Below, one piece after another: positions 26,600-36,541 of a stretch of 64,000 nucleotides of DNA. The notes beneath the pieces were generated by a model. The model ran no database searches. It saw only the letters and a list, made by a program, of their open reading frames with translations, and was not told the origin of the DNA. Where the stretch lies: assembly GCA_902623215.1 (NCBI GenBank), contig CACNSS010000002.1, forward strand, positions 62,001 through 126,000. Reading direction: 5' to 3'. A program made the translations under genes and the position numbers. The stretch comes from an uncultured Pelagibacteraceae bacterium (lineage in GTDB: Bacteria > Pseudomonadota > Alphaproteobacteria > Pelagibacterales > Pelagibacteraceae). How positions within the stretch are numbered: the stretch's first letter is position 1; every line of letters starts with the position of its first letter.

Positions 26600-27973
26600 C
26601 TATAAAATAAATTTTGATAAATCAGTGTCCCTAACAAGATTATCCAGATTTTTGTTTATATAGTTTTTATCAATAGTAATTTTTTCTCCAGATCTGTCTG
26701 TTGCAGTAAAGCTTATTTCATCTAAAATTTTTTCAATAATCGTGTGTAATCTTCTTGCTCCGATATTTTCAACTGTAGCATTTACTTCAGAAGCAATGTT
26801 GGCTATTGCGTCTATACCATCTTCAGAAAACTCCAGTTCAACATTTTCAGTTTTTAAGAGAGCAACATATTGTTTAATCAAACTGTAGTCTGGTTCTTTT
26901 AAAATTCTTTTAAAATCTTCACTTGTTAAAGCTTCTAGCTCAACTCTTATAGGTAATCGTCCTTGCAATTCTGGTAACAAATCTGATGGTTTAGCAAGTT
27001 GAAATGCGCCTGACGCAATAAACAAAATATGATCTGTTTTAATAGGACCATATTTAGTATTTACTGTAGTTCCTTCGATCAGGGGCAACAAGTCTCTTTG
27101 CACACCTTCTCTTGAGACATCACCACCAACTCTATCTGTTCTTCCAGAAATCTTATCTATTTCATCTAAGAAAACTATACCGTTATTTTCTGTTGAAATT
27201 TTTGCAGCTTTAATAATTTTATCTTGCTCAATTAATTTATCAGATTCATCATTTATTAAAATTTCATGAGATTCTTTTACAGTCATTTTTTTCTTTTTTT
27301 CTTTAGCACCCATTGATTTTCCAAGCATTTCACCAATATTAATCATGCCAACATTTGCACCAGGCATTCCAGGGATCTCAAAAGAAGTGGAATTAGAACC
27401 TGTATCACTTACTGCAATTTCAATTTCATTGTCATCTAAATCACCATTTCTTAATCTTTGTCTAAAGCTTTCTCTAGTAGCAGCGCTTGCTTTTTTTCCA
27501 ACCAAAGCATCTAAAACTTTCTCTTCAGCGAGTTTTTGTGCCTTGGTTTTAACTTCTTTTCTTTTTTTTATTTTTTCCATTGAAATGGCTATTTCAACAA
27601 GGTCTCTAACAATTTGTTCAACATCTCTTCCAACATAACCAACCTCTGTAAATCTTGTTGCCTCAACTTTAACAAAAGGTGCCTCAGCTAGTTTTGATAA
27701 TCTTCTTGATATTTCAGTTTTTCCTACTCCAGTTGGACCAATCATTAAGATATTTTTTGGAAGAACTTCATTTTTCATTTCACCTTTAAGAGCTTGTCTT
27801 CTCCATCTATTTCTTAAGGCAACCGCAACTGCTTTTTTTGCTTTATTCTGTCCAACAACAAATCTATCTAATTCAGATACAATTTCCCTTGGTGAAAGCG
27901 AACTACCTAAAAACTCTTCTTTTGAGTCTTTTTTATCTGTTGGGTGTAGTTGTGTAACGTTTGACTTATCCAT
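26600..27973 (-). CDS. hslU: ATP-dependent protease ATPase subunit HslU
   Basis: The 457-residue AAA+ unfoldase feeds substrates to HslV. The opening [34 protein letters not shown] is characteristic. Walker A is [20 protein letters not shown], and [17 protein letters not shown] carries the GYVG pore loop. After the I domain come Walker [13 protein letters not shown] and sensor segments [15 protein letters not shown]. The C-terminal tail DLSKFIL is the segment that inserts into HslV. Its start overlaps the hslV stop by one base. Confidence 0.98.
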   Translation of the reverse strand: MDKSNVTQLHPTDKKDSKEEFLGSSLSPREIVSELDRFVVGQNKAKKAVAVALRNRWRRQALKGEMKNEVLPKNILMIGPTGVGKTEISRRLSKLAEAPFVKVEATRFTEVGYVGRDVEQIVRDLVEIAISMEKIKKRKEVKTKAQKLAEEKVLDALVGKKASAATRESFRQRLRNGDLDDNEIEIAVSDTGSNSTSFEIPGMPGANVGMINIGEMLGKSMGAKEKKKKMTVKESHEILINDESDKLIEQDKIIKAAKISTENNGIVFLDEIDKISGRTDRVGGDVSREGVQRDLLPLIEGTTVNTKYGPIKTDHILFIASGAFQLAKPSDLLPELQGRLPIRVELEALTSEDFKRILKEPDYSLIKQYVALLKTENVELEFSEDGIDAIANIASEVNATVENIGARRLHTIIEKILDEISFTATDRSGEKITIDKNYINKNLDNLVRDTDLSKFIL

Positions 27974-28488
27974 TATATTTTTTCAATTTTAACATTATTA
28001 TTTGTAAAAACACAAATTTCTGCTGCAACCTCTATCGCTTTTTTTGCAACTTGCTCAGCATTCATGTCAGTTCCAATTAAAACTTTTCCTGCTGCTAGGG
28101 CATAATTTCCACCGGAACCAATCCCAATAACATCTCCCTCAGGCTCCAGAACATCTCCTGTACCAGAGATTATGTAACTGTTTTCTTTATCACCAATTGC
28201 CATTAGTGCCTCAAGTCTTCTCAGATATTTATCTGTTCGCCAATCTTTTGCTAACTCGACTGCTGCTCTTGATAAATTTCCTGCATGTTTTTCTAATTTT
28301 GCTTCCAGTCTTTCAAACAATGTTAAAGCATCTGCTGTAGATCCTGCAAATCCTGCTACAACACCTCTTTTATCAATTTTTCTAACCTTTGAAGCGGTGC
28401 TTTTCACAACTGTATTTCCCATACTTACCTGCCCATCACCTGCAACTACTACTTCTTTATTTTTTCTAACTAATACTATTGTTGTCAT
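27973..28488 (-). CDS. hslV: ATP-dependent protease proteolytic subunit HslV
   Basis: The 171-residue proteasome-like peptidase starts [10 protein letters not shown], so removal of the methionine exposes the catalytic N-terminal threonine. Further signatures are [48 protein letters not shown] and [17 protein letters not shown]. Length is normal. It is the first gene of hslVU and is divergent from hisB across a 91-base gap that must hold both promoters. Confidence 0.98.
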   Translation of the reverse strand: MTTIVLVRKNKEVVVAGDGQVSMGNTVVKSTASKVRKIDKRGVVAGFAGSTADALTLFERLEAKLEKHAGNLSRAAVELAKDWRTDKYLRRLEALMAIGDKENSYIISGTGDVLEPEGDVIGIGSGGNYALAAGKVLIGTDMNAEQVAKKAIEVAAEICVFTNNNVKIEKI

Positions 28489-28579
28489 AGCTTATAAATG
28501 GATACTAATTTTGATACTTCAAGCCCGAGTTTAGTATTATTGCCATAATTGAATAATATATGTATACCTCTTTTTAATT

Positions 28580-29170
28580 ATGAAGCGTAAAGGTAAAATT
28601 AGTCGAAAAACGAAAGAGACAAGCATCAGTGTTGATTTGAATATTGATGGAAAAGGTAAATATAAAATTGATACAGGCATAGGTTTCTTAAATCACATGC
28701 TAGAACAGTTATCTAAACATTCCTCTATTGACATGACTATCAAAGCCAAAGGCGATACTCATATAGATCTTCATCACACTACAGAGGACACTGGTATTGC
28801 GATAGGTGAGGCTTTAAAGAAAGCCTTAAAAAAATCTGTTGGCATTAGAAGATATGCCCATGCGATGATACCTATGGATGAAACTTTGTCCCGTGTAGCT
28901 CTTGATATTTCTAATAGACCCTATTTGATTTGGAACGTTAATCTTAAAGTAGAAAAACTTGGAGAAATGGATACTGAACTTTTTAAAGAATGGTTTCAAG
29001 CATTTTCACAAGCTGCTGGAATTACTTTACATGTTGAGAATATTTATGGTGATAACAGTCACCACATAATAGAGTCTTGCTTTAAAGGTTTAGCAAGATC
29101 TTTACGAGTTGCATTAGAGATAGATCCAAGGAATAAAAAAACAATTCCTTCTACAAAAGGTTCTTTATAA
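28580..29170 (+). CDS. hisB: Imidazoleglycerol-phosphate dehydratase
   Basis: The 196-residue manganese enzyme performs the sixth step of histidine synthesis. Metal-binding motifs are visible as [37 protein letters not shown] and [20 protein letters not shown]. It is the stand-alone dehydratase; the histidinol-phosphatase domain found in the enterobacterial fusion is absent. It heads the hisB-hisH-hisA-hisF-hisE cluster, with a five-base gap to hisH. Confidence 0.98.
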   Translation: MKRKGKISRKTKETSISVDLNIDGKGKYKIDTGIGFLNHMLEQLSKHSSIDMTIKAKGDTHIDLHHTTEDTGIAIGEALKKALKKSVGIRRYAHAMIPMDETLSRVALDISNRPYLIWNVNLKVEKLGEMDTELFKEWFQAFSQAAGITLHVENIYGDNSHHIIESCFKGLARSLRVALEIDPRNKKTIPSTKGSL

Positions 29171-29175
29171 GCTTA

Positions 29176-29802
29176 ATGAAAGTTACAATTGTTGATTATA
29201 ATTCGGGCAATATTAGCTCGGTGATAAACTCATTTGAAGAAGTTGCTAAAAATAAAGTAAATATCGAGGTAACTTCAGATTTAGGTAAGATTAAATCAAG
29301 TGATAAATTAGTTTTACCAGGCCAGGGCTCATTTAAAGGTTGCGTAGATGCCTTAAATAAAACTGATGGTTTAACGGAAGCTCTAAACGAATTTGCAATA
29401 AACAATAAAAAACCACTTCTTGGAATTTGTGTAGGCTTACAAATGTTTGCTGATGTTGGGTATGAAGAAACCGAAACGAAAGGATTAGGATGGATTTCGG
29501 GTAAAGTTTCTAAAATAGATAACCAAAATGGTAAATTTAAACTTCCTCATATTGGGTGGAACCAGATAAATATTGTAAAGGATAGTAAACTTTTTAGAGA
29601 TATTGAAAATAACTCACATATGTATTTTGTACACAGTTACGAATTTGTACCTAATGATAAAAATGTAATTTCAGCAACAACAGATTATTCATCAAATATT
29701 GTTTGTTCTGTTGAAAAAGAAAATATCTTTGGAACACAATTTCACCCAGAGAAGAGTGATAAAATAGGATTAAAAATAATTGATAATTTTATAAATTTGT
29801 AA
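29176..29802 (+). CDS. hisH: Imidazole glycerol phosphate synthase glutaminase subunit
   Basis: The 208-residue class I glutamine amidotransferase supplies ammonia to HisF. The start VTIVDYNSGNISSVINSFEE and the oxyanion strand LVLPGQGSFKGCVDAL are typical. The catalytic cysteine lies in LLGICVGLQMFADVG. The histidine and glutamate lie in NIFGTQFHPEKSD. The stop is followed directly by the hisA start with no gap. Confidence 0.97.
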   Translation: MKVTIVDYNSGNISSVINSFEEVAKNKVNIEVTSDLGKIKSSDKLVLPGQGSFKGCVDALNKTDGLTEALNEFAINNKKPLLGICVGLQMFADVGYEETETKGLGWISGKVSKIDNQNGKFKLPHIGWNQINIVKDSKLFRDIENNSHMYFVHSYEFVPNDKNVISATTDYSSNIVCSVEKENIFGTQFHPEKSDKIGLKIIDNFINL

Positions 29803-30519
29803 ATGAAAATATTTCCTGCAATAGACATTAAAGATAAAAAGTGTGTAAGATTAGTAAAAGGAGATTTTGACAATAAAACCGAGTACGAACCGTCTCCAGT
29901 TGAGCAAGCTGGAAAATATAAAGATCACGGATTTAAAAATTTACACATAGTTGATTTAGATGGTGCTTTAACTGGTGAGACAGTAAATTTAGACATCATC
30001 AAAGGTATAGTTGGCAAATTTAATTTAAAAGTTGAGGTAGGTGGTGGAATTAGAAGTATCGATAGTATTAAAAAATACATTGATGGGGGTGTTGATAAAG
30101 TAATTTTAGGAAGTGCTGCAATAAAAGATAAAAACTTTCTAAAAGATGCTTGTCAAAAATTTCCTGATAAAATTGCTTTAGGTTTAGATGCAAAAGATGG
30201 ATATTTATCGGTTTCAGGTTGGAAAGAAAATTCAAATCAATTAACTTTAGATTATTTAAAAGAAGTTAACGAATATGGTGTTAAAAGATTGATTTATACG
30301 GATATAAATCGAGATGGCATGAAACAAAGCCCAAATTTTGATGAAACATCAAGAGTTGCAGAGATATCAAATTGTCCAGTAGTTATATCAGGTGGAGTTT
30401 CATCAATAGATGATATTAAAAAAGCCAAAACTTTGAATAATATTGAAGGTGTAATAGTCGGAAAAGCTATTTATGATGGAGATATTAAGTTAGATGAATT
30501 AGTAAAAGAAGATGCTTAA
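29803..30519 (+). CDS. hisA: ProFAR isomerase HisA
   Basis: The 238-residue (beta/alpha)8 barrel isomerises ProFAR to PRFAR in histidine synthesis. The catalytic aspartate lies in [20 protein letters not shown]. The phosphate-binding ends of the half barrels are [17 protein letters not shown] and [16 protein letters not shown]. The second catalytic aspartate is in [16 protein letters not shown]. It overlaps hisF by eight bases. Confidence 0.97.
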   Translation: MKIFPAIDIKDKKCVRLVKGDFDNKTEYEPSPVEQAGKYKDHGFKNLHIVDLDGALTGETVNLDIIKGIVGKFNLKVEVGGGIRSIDSIKKYIDGGVDKVILGSAAIKDKNFLKDACQKFPDKIALGLDAKDGYLSVSGWKENSNQLTLDYLKEVNEYGVKRLIYTDINRDGMKQSPNFDETSRVAEISNCPVVISGGVSSIDDIKKAKTLNNIEGVIVGKAIYDGDIKLDELVKEDA

Positions 30520-31267
30520 AAATAGAATTATCCCTTGTTTAGATGTTAAAAATGGTCGTGTAGTTAAAGGTATTAACTTCGTTGAATTGAAAGATGCTGG
30601 GGATCCAGTTGAGCAAGCAAAAATTTACTCTGATGGCGGAGCAGATGAAATATGTTTTTTAGATATTACTGCCTCAAACGAAAATAGAGATACAATTTAT
30701 GATGTAGTTGAGCGAACATCAAAAAATTGTTTTGTCCCTTTAACTGTTGGTGGAGGAGTAAGAAGTATAGATGATATTAATAAATTATTAAATTGTGGTG
30801 CCGATAAAGTATCTATTAATACTGCAGCTGTTGAAAATCCAAAAGTTGTCTTAGATAGCTCAAAAAAGTTTGGTTCACAATGTATTGTTGTTGCGATTGA
30901 TGCAAAGAAGAATGGTGATAAGTGGGAAATATTTACCCATGGAGGTAGAAACAATAGTGGTCTAGACGCTTTGGAGTATGCTAAAAAAATGGAGGACAGT
31001 GGTGCAGGAGAATTACTTGTAACATCAATGGATAGAGATGGAACACAAATAGGTTATGACGTCGATTTGATGAATAAAATTGCATCAAAAGTAAACATAC
31101 CTTTAATTGCCTCAGGAGGTGTTGGTAATCTAGATCATTTGGTTGATGGAATTAAGTTAGGAAATGCAAGTGCAGTTTTAGCAGCCTCAATATTTCACTA
31201 TGGAAAACATTCAGTACGAGAGGCTAAGGAATATTTGGACTCAAAAGGAATTCCTGTTAGAGTTTAG
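30512..31267 (+). CDS. hisF: Imidazole glycerol phosphate synthase cyclase subunit
   Basis: The 251-residue barrel converts PRFAR plus ammonia into imidazole glycerol phosphate and AICAR. Signatures are [18 protein letters not shown] with the catalytic aspartate, [34 protein letters not shown] with the second aspartate, and [17 protein letters not shown]. It forms the synthase with HisH. The AICAR by-product re-enters purine synthesis through PurH, which is encoded about 7 kb downstream. Confidence 0.98.
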   Translation: MLKNRIIPCLDVKNGRVVKGINFVELKDAGDPVEQAKIYSDGGADEICFLDITASNENRDTIYDVVERTSKNCFVPLTVGGGVRSIDDINKLLNCGADKVSINTAAVENPKVVLDSSKKFGSQCIVVAIDAKKNGDKWEIFTHGGRNNSGLDALEYAKKMEDSGAGELLVTSMDRDGTQIGYDVDLMNKIASKVNIPLIASGGVGNLDHLVDGIKLGNASAVLAASIFHYGKHSVREAKEYLDSKGIPVRV

Positions 31268-31268
31268 T

Positions 31269-31541
31269 ATGCTAAGCACTCTAGAAAACCTATTTAAACT
31301 AGCGCGTGAAAGAAAAGAAAAACCTGTTGATGGCTCTTATACCAATAGATTATTATCAAACAAATCATTAAGTAAGTCAAAAGTTTTAGAGGAAATAAAT
31401 GAGTTGATTGAGGCTGTAGATAAAGACACCAACAAAATTCATGAAGCTGCTGATGTATTTTATCATTTGATAATTTATCTTGAGGCGCATAATATTAAGA
31501 TTGAGGATATAGAAAAAGAGCTAGAAAAAAGAAGGAAATAA
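31269..31541 (+). CDS. hisE: Phosphoribosyl-ATP pyrophosphatase
   Basis: The 90-residue all-alpha NTP pyrophosphatase of the MazG-like fold hydrolyses PR-ATP to PR-AMP in the second step of histidine synthesis. The pattern LENLFKLARERKEKPVDGSYTNRLL and EEINELIEAVDK...EAADVFYHLIIYLE carries the metal-binding acidic residues. The ORF track starts within hisF; the ATG at 31269, one base after the hisF stop, gives the standard MLSTLENLF start. It is a stand-alone HisE, not fused to HisI. Confidence 0.95.
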   Translation: MLSTLENLFKLARERKEKPVDGSYTNRLLSNKSLSKSKVLEEINELIEAVDKDTNKIHEAADVFYHLIIYLEAHNIKIEDIEKELEKRRK

Positions 31542-31542
31542 A

Positions 31543-31884
31543 ATGAGTAAGATTAAAATTGTTTTAGTCTTTTTATTGTGTTTCGGTCTTTATAAAGGCT
31601 ATGTTGCTTTTTCTGAATTTGAAATTGGAGTTTCCGATCGAGTTGCAGAGCTAGAATTGAATGAAGATATAGAAAAACAAGGAGAAGTCATAGCACTTTT
31701 GATGTATTTAGGCGATCCGTTAGAATTAAAAGAACATTTATTAGTTGAAAAAGAGTCCAAATGTTTAGAGATGAAACAGATAGCTGAGGAAACATCTTTT
31801 GCATATTATGAATGTGCTGTTGTTGACGCTAATTTAAAAGGTGGAAAAATTATCAGTATAAATGCAGAGTTAGAGATTTTATAA
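31543..31884 (+). CDS. Small membrane-anchored protein of unknown function
   Basis: I do not recognise this 113-residue protein. It begins with one hydrophobic segment (IKIVLVFLLCFGLYKGYVAF) that could be a signal anchor. An acidic region rich in Glu and Leu follows, predicted to be mostly helical. It holds two cysteines about 20 residues apart (SKCLEM and YYECAV) that could pair in the periplasm. It starts one base after hisE and shares a base with the following HIT gene, so it is co-transcribed with the his genes. No catalytic motif is visible. Confidence 0.65.
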   Translation: MSKIKIVLVFLLCFGLYKGYVAFSEFEIGVSDRVAELELNEDIEKQGEVIALLMYLGDPLELKEHLLVEKESKCLEMKQIAEETSFAYYECAVVDANLKGGKIISINAELEIL

Positions 31885-32249
31885 TGACTTATGATAATAA
31901 TAATATTTTCGCAAAAATTTTAAGAAATGAAATTCCTTGTAAAAAAATTTATGAAGATGAATTTGTCCTATCTTTTTATGATATAAATCCCCAAAAGAAG
32001 ATACATGCACTTGTCATACCAAAAGGAAAATATAAAGATTTAGATGATTTTGCAAATAATGCCTCTAATGATGAAATTGTAGGTCTTATAAAAGGTATCA
32101 ATATAGTTGCCAAAAAACTAAATATTTCTGTTGATACTGGAAAAGGTTACAGGGCACTTGCAAATATAAGTCAGCATGGTGGACAAGAGGTGCCGCATTT
32201 ACATTTTCACCTATTTGGAGGTGAAAGCATAGGTAAAATGGTTCAATGA
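31884..32249 (+). CDS. hinT: HIT family nucleotide-binding protein
   Basis: The 121-residue histidine-triad hydrolase is of the HinT type, which hydrolyses AMP-lysine or similar phosphoramidates. The triad is clear at the C-terminus: HGGQEVPHLHFHLFGG, of the H-x-H-x-H type. The N-terminal IFAKILRNEIPCKKIYEDEFVLSFYDINPQKKIHALVIPK is standard. It commonly follows hisE in alphaproteobacteria. Four bases overlap the GNAT gene that follows. Confidence 0.95.
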   Translation: MTYDNNNIFAKILRNEIPCKKIYEDEFVLSFYDINPQKKIHALVIPKGKYKDLDDFANNASNDEIVGLIKGINIVAKKLNISVDTGKGYRALANISQHGGQEVPHLHFHLFGGESIGKMVQ

Positions 32250-32749
32250 GTTTAAAAGTTAAAAGAAATTATCTTGAAATTTATTCAATAGATGACTTGA
32301 TTGATGTAAAGATTATACCAAAAGAATTTAACATAGAACTAACTGATCCACCAAACTTTCAACTAAATAAGTTTTTTTACAAAAATATAGGTAAAAATCA
32401 TCGATGGACTGATAGATTATCGTGGAATGATAATCAGTGGATCAATTACACAACAAATAAGTATCTTAGAACCTATATTTTAAAAAACAAAAATGACCTT
32501 GCTGGTTATTTTGAGTTAATTTATCATTCGAGCGAGAATGAGGTTGAGATTGCTTATCTTGGTTTATTGGAGGAATATCATAATAAAAAACTAGGCTCGT
32601 ATTTATTATCTATTGCTATAAAAGAATCTTTTTTACAAAAACCCAAAAGAGTATGGGTTCACACCTGTTCTTTAGATCATAAAAATGCCCTTAATAATTA
32701 CCTTTCTAGGGGCATGAAGGTTTTTATGACTGAAACAGTGCAGATTTAG
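32246..32749 (+). CDS. GNAT family N-acetyltransferase
   Basis: The 167-residue protein carries a GNAT fold in its second half. The strand IAYLGLLEEYHNKKLGSYLLSIAIKESF matches motif A with the acetyl-CoA-binding loop, here Y-H-N-K-K-L-G-S, slightly changed from the usual Q/R-x-x-G-x-G/A. The segment RVWVHTCSLDHKNALNNYLSRGMKVF is the typical motif B (..h..N..a...Y...GF). The preceding LAGYFELIYHSSENEVEI is the central strand. The acyl acceptor cannot be predicted. It ends the his-HIT run and converges on lolA. Confidence 0.88.
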   Translation: MSLKVKRNYLEIYSIDDLIDVKIIPKEFNIELTDPPNFQLNKFFYKNIGKNHRWTDRLSWNDNQWINYTTNKYLRTYILKNKNDLAGYFELIYHSSENEVEIAYLGLLEEYHNKKLGSYLLSIAIKESFLQKPKRVWVHTCSLDHKNALNNYLSRGMKVFMTETVQI

Positions 32750-32763
32750 TTATTAAAAGCTTT

Positions 32764-33315
32764 TTAGTCCGATTGAGGCAAAACGAATGTTTTTTTCTTG
32801 ATTTTTTGATTGAACGACATTGATGATAAAAAAACAATATTTAGATTTTGGTATAAATCTACTGTTTGCCAACCCATCAAATTCAAAGTTTTTTTGTCAA
32901 AAAATATATTTATTTCACTTTCATTTTTAAAAAATTTAAAGGCTACAAAATTTTTGTTAACATGGTAATTTTTTGATTTACTAATTATGTCTATTAGATA
33001 TTTTTTATCTAATATTAATTCCAGTGGAGTTTCTTTTAACGGATAAATATAATAACTAGATATAGTTTTAATTACTAATGATTTTCCATTAGATACTAAA
33101 ATTTTTTTATTATTTAAATTATATTTGCAAAAAATTTTTTTTGGATACTGTAAAACGCATTTACCTTTTTCGATTTTATCATTAATATTTTGTTCAAAAT
33201 TAAATGATATATTTTCGATTAAATTAAGTTTATTAAGTATATCAGTCTTAATAGAAGCAGAACTTTGGTTAATAGAAAAGAAAAACAATAATAATATTAG
33301 AAAGTATTTTGTCAT
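32764..33315 (-). CDS. lolA: LolA-like outer-membrane lipoprotein carrier
   Basis: The 183-residue periplasmic protein has a signal peptide (KYFLILLLFFFSINQSSA, cleavage before SIK). LolA carries lipoproteins from the LolCDE transporter to the outer membrane. The mature protein has the LolA pattern: LIENISFNFEQNI at the start, GKCVLQYPKKIFCKY, and later LDKKYLIDIIS. It is divergent, as in other alphaproteobacteria. Its place right behind ftsK, overlapping by four bases, matches the common ftsK-lolA order and supports the call. Confidence 0.85.
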   Translation of the reverse strand: MTKYFLILLLFFFSINQSSASIKTDILNKLNLIENISFNFEQNINDKIEKGKCVLQYPKKIFCKYNLNNKKILVSNGKSLVIKTISSYYIYPLKETPLELILDKKYLIDIISKSKNYHVNKNFVAFKFFKNESEINIFFDKKTLNLMGWQTVDLYQNLNIVFLSSMSFNQKIKKKTFVLPQSD

Positions 33316-35438
33316 TTTAGGACATCACGTTTCCCAACGTGGTTTGCTTTACTTACAATTCCTTCCGCTTCCATCATATCTATTATTCTTGCAGCTCGAT
33401 TATAGCCTATTTGTAATTTTCTTTGTAATAAAGAAGTCGAGGCTTTTCCCTCTGATTTTATTATTTCAACTGCATTGTTATATAACTCATCTTTATCTCC
33501 TTGATTGTTGGAGTTTTCAATCATTTCTTTCTCATCCGCAAAATTTAAAATTTCATCGATATAATCAGGTTCAGCCTGTGATCTTAAAAAATTATTAATT
33601 TTCTCGATTTCATTTTCAGACACATAAGGTGCATGAATTCTAACTATTTTGTTAGCAGAAGACATGTAAAGCATATCTCCTTTACCTAAGAGTTGCTCAG
33701 CACCTTGCTCACCCAAAATAGTTCTGCTATCTATTTTCGATGTTACCTGAAATGAAATACGCGTAGGAAAATTAGCTTTAATAGTACCGGTAATCACATC
33801 TACACTTGGTCTTTGAGTTGCCATTATAATGTGTATACCTGCAGCCCTAGCCATTTGGGATAACTTTTGAATATAATTTTCTATCTCTTTTCCAGCAACT
33901 AGCATTAAGTCAGACATCTCGTCAACTACAACAACAATGTAGGGCATTGGCAGTTTATGTTTTAAGTTATATCCATCGATATTTCTTACACCTTCTTTAG
34001 TCATTAGCCTATACCTACTTTCCATTTCTTTAACAACCCAACCTAAAACTGAAGCTGCTTTTTTTGCTTCGGTAATTACAGGACACAGTAAATGTGGAAC
34101 ACCCTCATATGTAGATAACTCCAGCATTTTCGGATCAATCAAAATAAATTTACATTTGTCAGGGTGATGTCTGTAAAGCAATGAGAGAATAATCGTGTTT
34201 ATGCAAACTGATTTTCCTGATCCGGTCGTGCCAGCAATCAATAAATGAGGCATTGATGTCAAATCTCTAACAATTGGTTCACCCGATATGCTTTTCCCTA
34301 ATGCAATTGGTAATTTTATTTCTTTTTTTTTAAAATCTTGATTATTGATAATTTCACTCAAATATACATTTTCTCTTTGCATATTTGGTAATTCTATACC
34401 TATTGTATTGCTACCTGGGATTGTAGATATCCTTGCAGACTCTGAGCTCGTATTTCTCGCAATATCATCTGAAAGATTTATAATTTTTGAAACTTTGATT
34501 CCAGCAGCTGGTTCAAATTGGTTTAGTGTTACTACCGGTCCATGACTAATTTTTTTAATCTTACCATTTACACCAAAATCTAAAAGTATTTTTTCTAAAA
34601 ATTTGGGATCAATTTGATCATCTTTGTCTGACTTAGACCTTTCATTTTTTGTAAAAGTTTCAAGTAATTCCAGTGATGGTAATTTAAATTTAGTTTTACT
34701 ATTAATCAGATTATTCTCTGCTTTTATAAATGGTAAATCTTCTTGAATTAAATTTTTGATCTCATCTTGTGGTATATACTCCTTTATAATCTCATTTCGA
34801 TTAGTATAATTCTTCTTTTTTTTATTAAGTCCAGCAGTAATTATTTTTTTAATTAAATTAAATAATTTTATGATATTTAAATTTATACTTAACAAAAAAA
34901 AGGCAGAAATAACTATGATAAAAATATAGTATGAAATTTTTTCGTTTGAATTAATCAATGTGCTTAAAAAAGTTTCATTTAGATACTGTCCAATAAATCC
35001 TCCATTACCATTTATATAAAGACCAAAAGCATCCTTATAAAAATAACTAAAAAAAATTGAACCGATAATTGAATAAATTACTATAAAAAATAAGTTTTCA
35101 AGGAATATTAAAATTTCTTTTTTTCTGAAAATATTTATTCCAGAAAGAGTAAATGTAACTGGTATTAAAAAAGCAATCAAACCAATAGATTGGAAGAAAA
35201 GATCTGAAGTATAACTTCCACGAAAACCTAGATAATTTTCAATTTTTAAATCTTTTGGAAATATAAAATTTGGATCATCAGGAGAGTAAGATATTAAAGC
35301 TAAAAAAAGGAGAACACCAAAAACAGTAACGATAATGCCTGCGATTTCAATTACTCTTTTTGTTATAAAAATTAGTACTGAATTGCCAAGTTTTTTTATT
35401 TCCATAGCAGATGAATCAAATATATGTCTTTGTATCAT
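33312..35438 (-). CDS. ftsK: DNA translocase FtsK
   Basis: The 708-residue septal DNA pump aligns chromosome termini during division. About four N-terminal transmembrane helices (residues ~30-190) are followed by a short lysine-rich linker, then the RecA-like motor. Walker A is LIAGTTGSGKSVCINTIILS and Walker B is MPYIVVVVDEMSDLMLVAGKE. The C-terminal gamma winged helix (residues ~640-705), which reads KOPS/FRS sequences, is present: ASTSLLQRKLQIGYNRAARIIDMMEAEGIVS. The linker is much shorter than in E. coli FtsK. The start could be the ATG at 35438 or at 35405; neither has a clear Shine-Dalgarno. Confidence 0.97.
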   Translation of the reverse strand: MIQRHIFDSSAMEIKKLGNSVLIFITKRVIEIAGIIVTVFGVLLFLALISYSPDDPNFIFPKDLKIENYLGFRGSYTSDLFFQSIGLIAFLIPVTFTLSGINIFRKKEILIFLENLFFIVIYSIIGSIFFSYFYKDAFGLYINGNGGFIGQYLNETFLSTLINSNEKISYYIFIIVISAFFLLSINLNIIKLFNLIKKIITAGLNKKKKNYTNRNEIIKEYIPQDEIKNLIQEDLPFIKAENNLINSKTKFKLPSLELLETFTKNERSKSDKDDQIDPKFLEKILLDFGVNGKIKKISHGPVVTLNQFEPAAGIKVSKIINLSDDIARNTSSESARISTIPGSNTIGIELPNMQRENVYLSEIINNQDFKKKEIKLPIALGKSISGEPIVRDLTSMPHLLIAGTTGSGKSVCINTIILSLLYRHHPDKCKFILIDPKMLELSTYEGVPHLLCPVITEAKKAASVLGWVVKEMESRYRLMTKEGVRNIDGYNLKHKLPMPYIVVVVDEMSDLMLVAGKEIENYIQKLSQMARAAGIHIIMATQRPSVDVITGTIKANFPTRISFQVTSKIDSRTILGEQGAEQLLGKGDMLYMSSANKIVRIHAPYVSENEIEKINNFLRSQAEPDYIDEILNFADEKEMIENSNNQGDKDELYNNAVEIIKSEGKASTSLLQRKLQIGYNRAARIIDMMEAEGIVSKANHVGKRDVLK

Positions 35439-35468
35439 CTAATTTTTATTGTTAAAATTAAAATAATT

Positions 35469-36539
35469 ATGAAAGTTTGTATTTTAGGAAACGGGCTAAT
35501 AAGCTTAACATTAGCAAAAACTTTAGTTAACCAAGGAATATATGTAGATATTCTTTCATCAAAAAATAACTTTAAGTATAAAAAAAACCAGACATTAGGC
35601 ATTTCAAAATCAAATGTTGATTTTTTTAACAAAAATATAATTAATATTAAAAATTTATTATGGGATATTAATAAGATAGAAATTTATAGCGAAAATCTCA
35701 ATAATGAAAAAATTCTGGATTTTAAAAATTATAATGAAAAACTTTTTTCAATAATTAAAAACCATGAGTTGTATGATTTGTTATCACTAAGCTTAAAAAA
35801 AAATCGTAAATGTAATTTCAAAAAAATCCTTAATTCAAAAAATTTACTTAGGAGGGACTATAAATTAATAATTAACACAGATTTATTTAGTCCTTTAACT
35901 AAAAAATTTTTTCACAGAAGAATAAAAAAAAATTACAAAAGCTCGGCATATACTTCAATTATCCGTCATAAAAAGTTAGAGAATAACATTGCTTCTCAAA
36001 TTTTTACAGCGACAGGCCCTTTAGCTTTTCTTCCAATATCAAATACAGAAACATCGATAGTTTATTCTTATAATGGCAGAGACGAATTCAACTTTAAAAA
36101 AATAGTTAATAGATTTAACAAATCTTATGAAATTTTGTCTTATAAAAAAGTCTCTAGTTTTGAGCTTCAACTAGTAAACCTAAGATCTTACCACTATAAA
36201 AATATTTTAGCATTTGGTGATTTGCTTCATAAGATACACCCATTAGCTGGACAAGGTTTTAATATGTCTTTAAGAGATATAAATGAGATTTTGAGAATTA
36301 TAAATTTAAAAAAAAAAAATGGTTTAGATTTAGATAGTTCAATTTTTAAAGAATTTGAGGATAGGATGAAACACAAAAATTTTATTTTTTCAAACTGTGT
36401 AGATTTTATTTACGAATACTTTAATTTTGAAAATAATATTAAAAATAACATTTTAAGCAAAGCTGTAAAATATTTAGGTAAAAATTATACAATTAATAAA
36501 TATTTCACCAAGATTGCTGATAGTGGTTTGATAATTTAG
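35469..36539 (+). CDS. UbiH/UbiF-type FAD-dependent hydroxylase
   Basis: About 356 residues of the flavoprotein hydroxylase family that hydroxylates the ubiquinone ring. The N-terminal Rossmann motif is VCILGNGLISLTLAKTLVNQG. The FAD-binding GD motif near the C-terminus is AFGDLLHKIHPLAGQGFNMSLRDINEI, a strong match to the family's GDAAH.(I/V)HPlAGQG.N.g..D. The middle is divergent and lysine-rich. The ORF track starts earlier, inside ftsK; the ATG at 35469 directly precedes the Rossmann strand. Which ring position it hydroxylates (UbiH, UbiI, UbiF or UbiL) cannot be decided. Confidence 0.88.
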   Translation: MKVCILGNGLISLTLAKTLVNQGIYVDILSSKNNFKYKKNQTLGISKSNVDFFNKNIINIKNLLWDINKIEIYSENLNNEKILDFKNYNEKLFSIIKNHELYDLLSLSLKKNRKCNFKKILNSKNLLRRDYKLIINTDLFSPLTKKFFHRRIKKNYKSSAYTSIIRHKKLENNIASQIFTATGPLAFLPISNTETSIVYSYNGRDEFNFKKIVNRFNKSYEILSYKKVSSFELQLVNLRSYHYKNILAFGDLLHKIHPLAGQGFNMSLRDINEILRIINLKKKNGLDLDSSIFKEFEDRMKHKNFIFSNCVDFIYEYFNFENNIKNNILSKAVKYLGKNYTINKYFTKIADSGLII

Positions 36540-36541
36540 AA

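Noticed and set aside
26571-26600. AT-only inverted repeat AAAATA/TATTTT between the convergent Smr gene and hslU
   Set aside because: The stem is about 6 A/T pairs with no distinct U-tract, too weak to call a terminator here.
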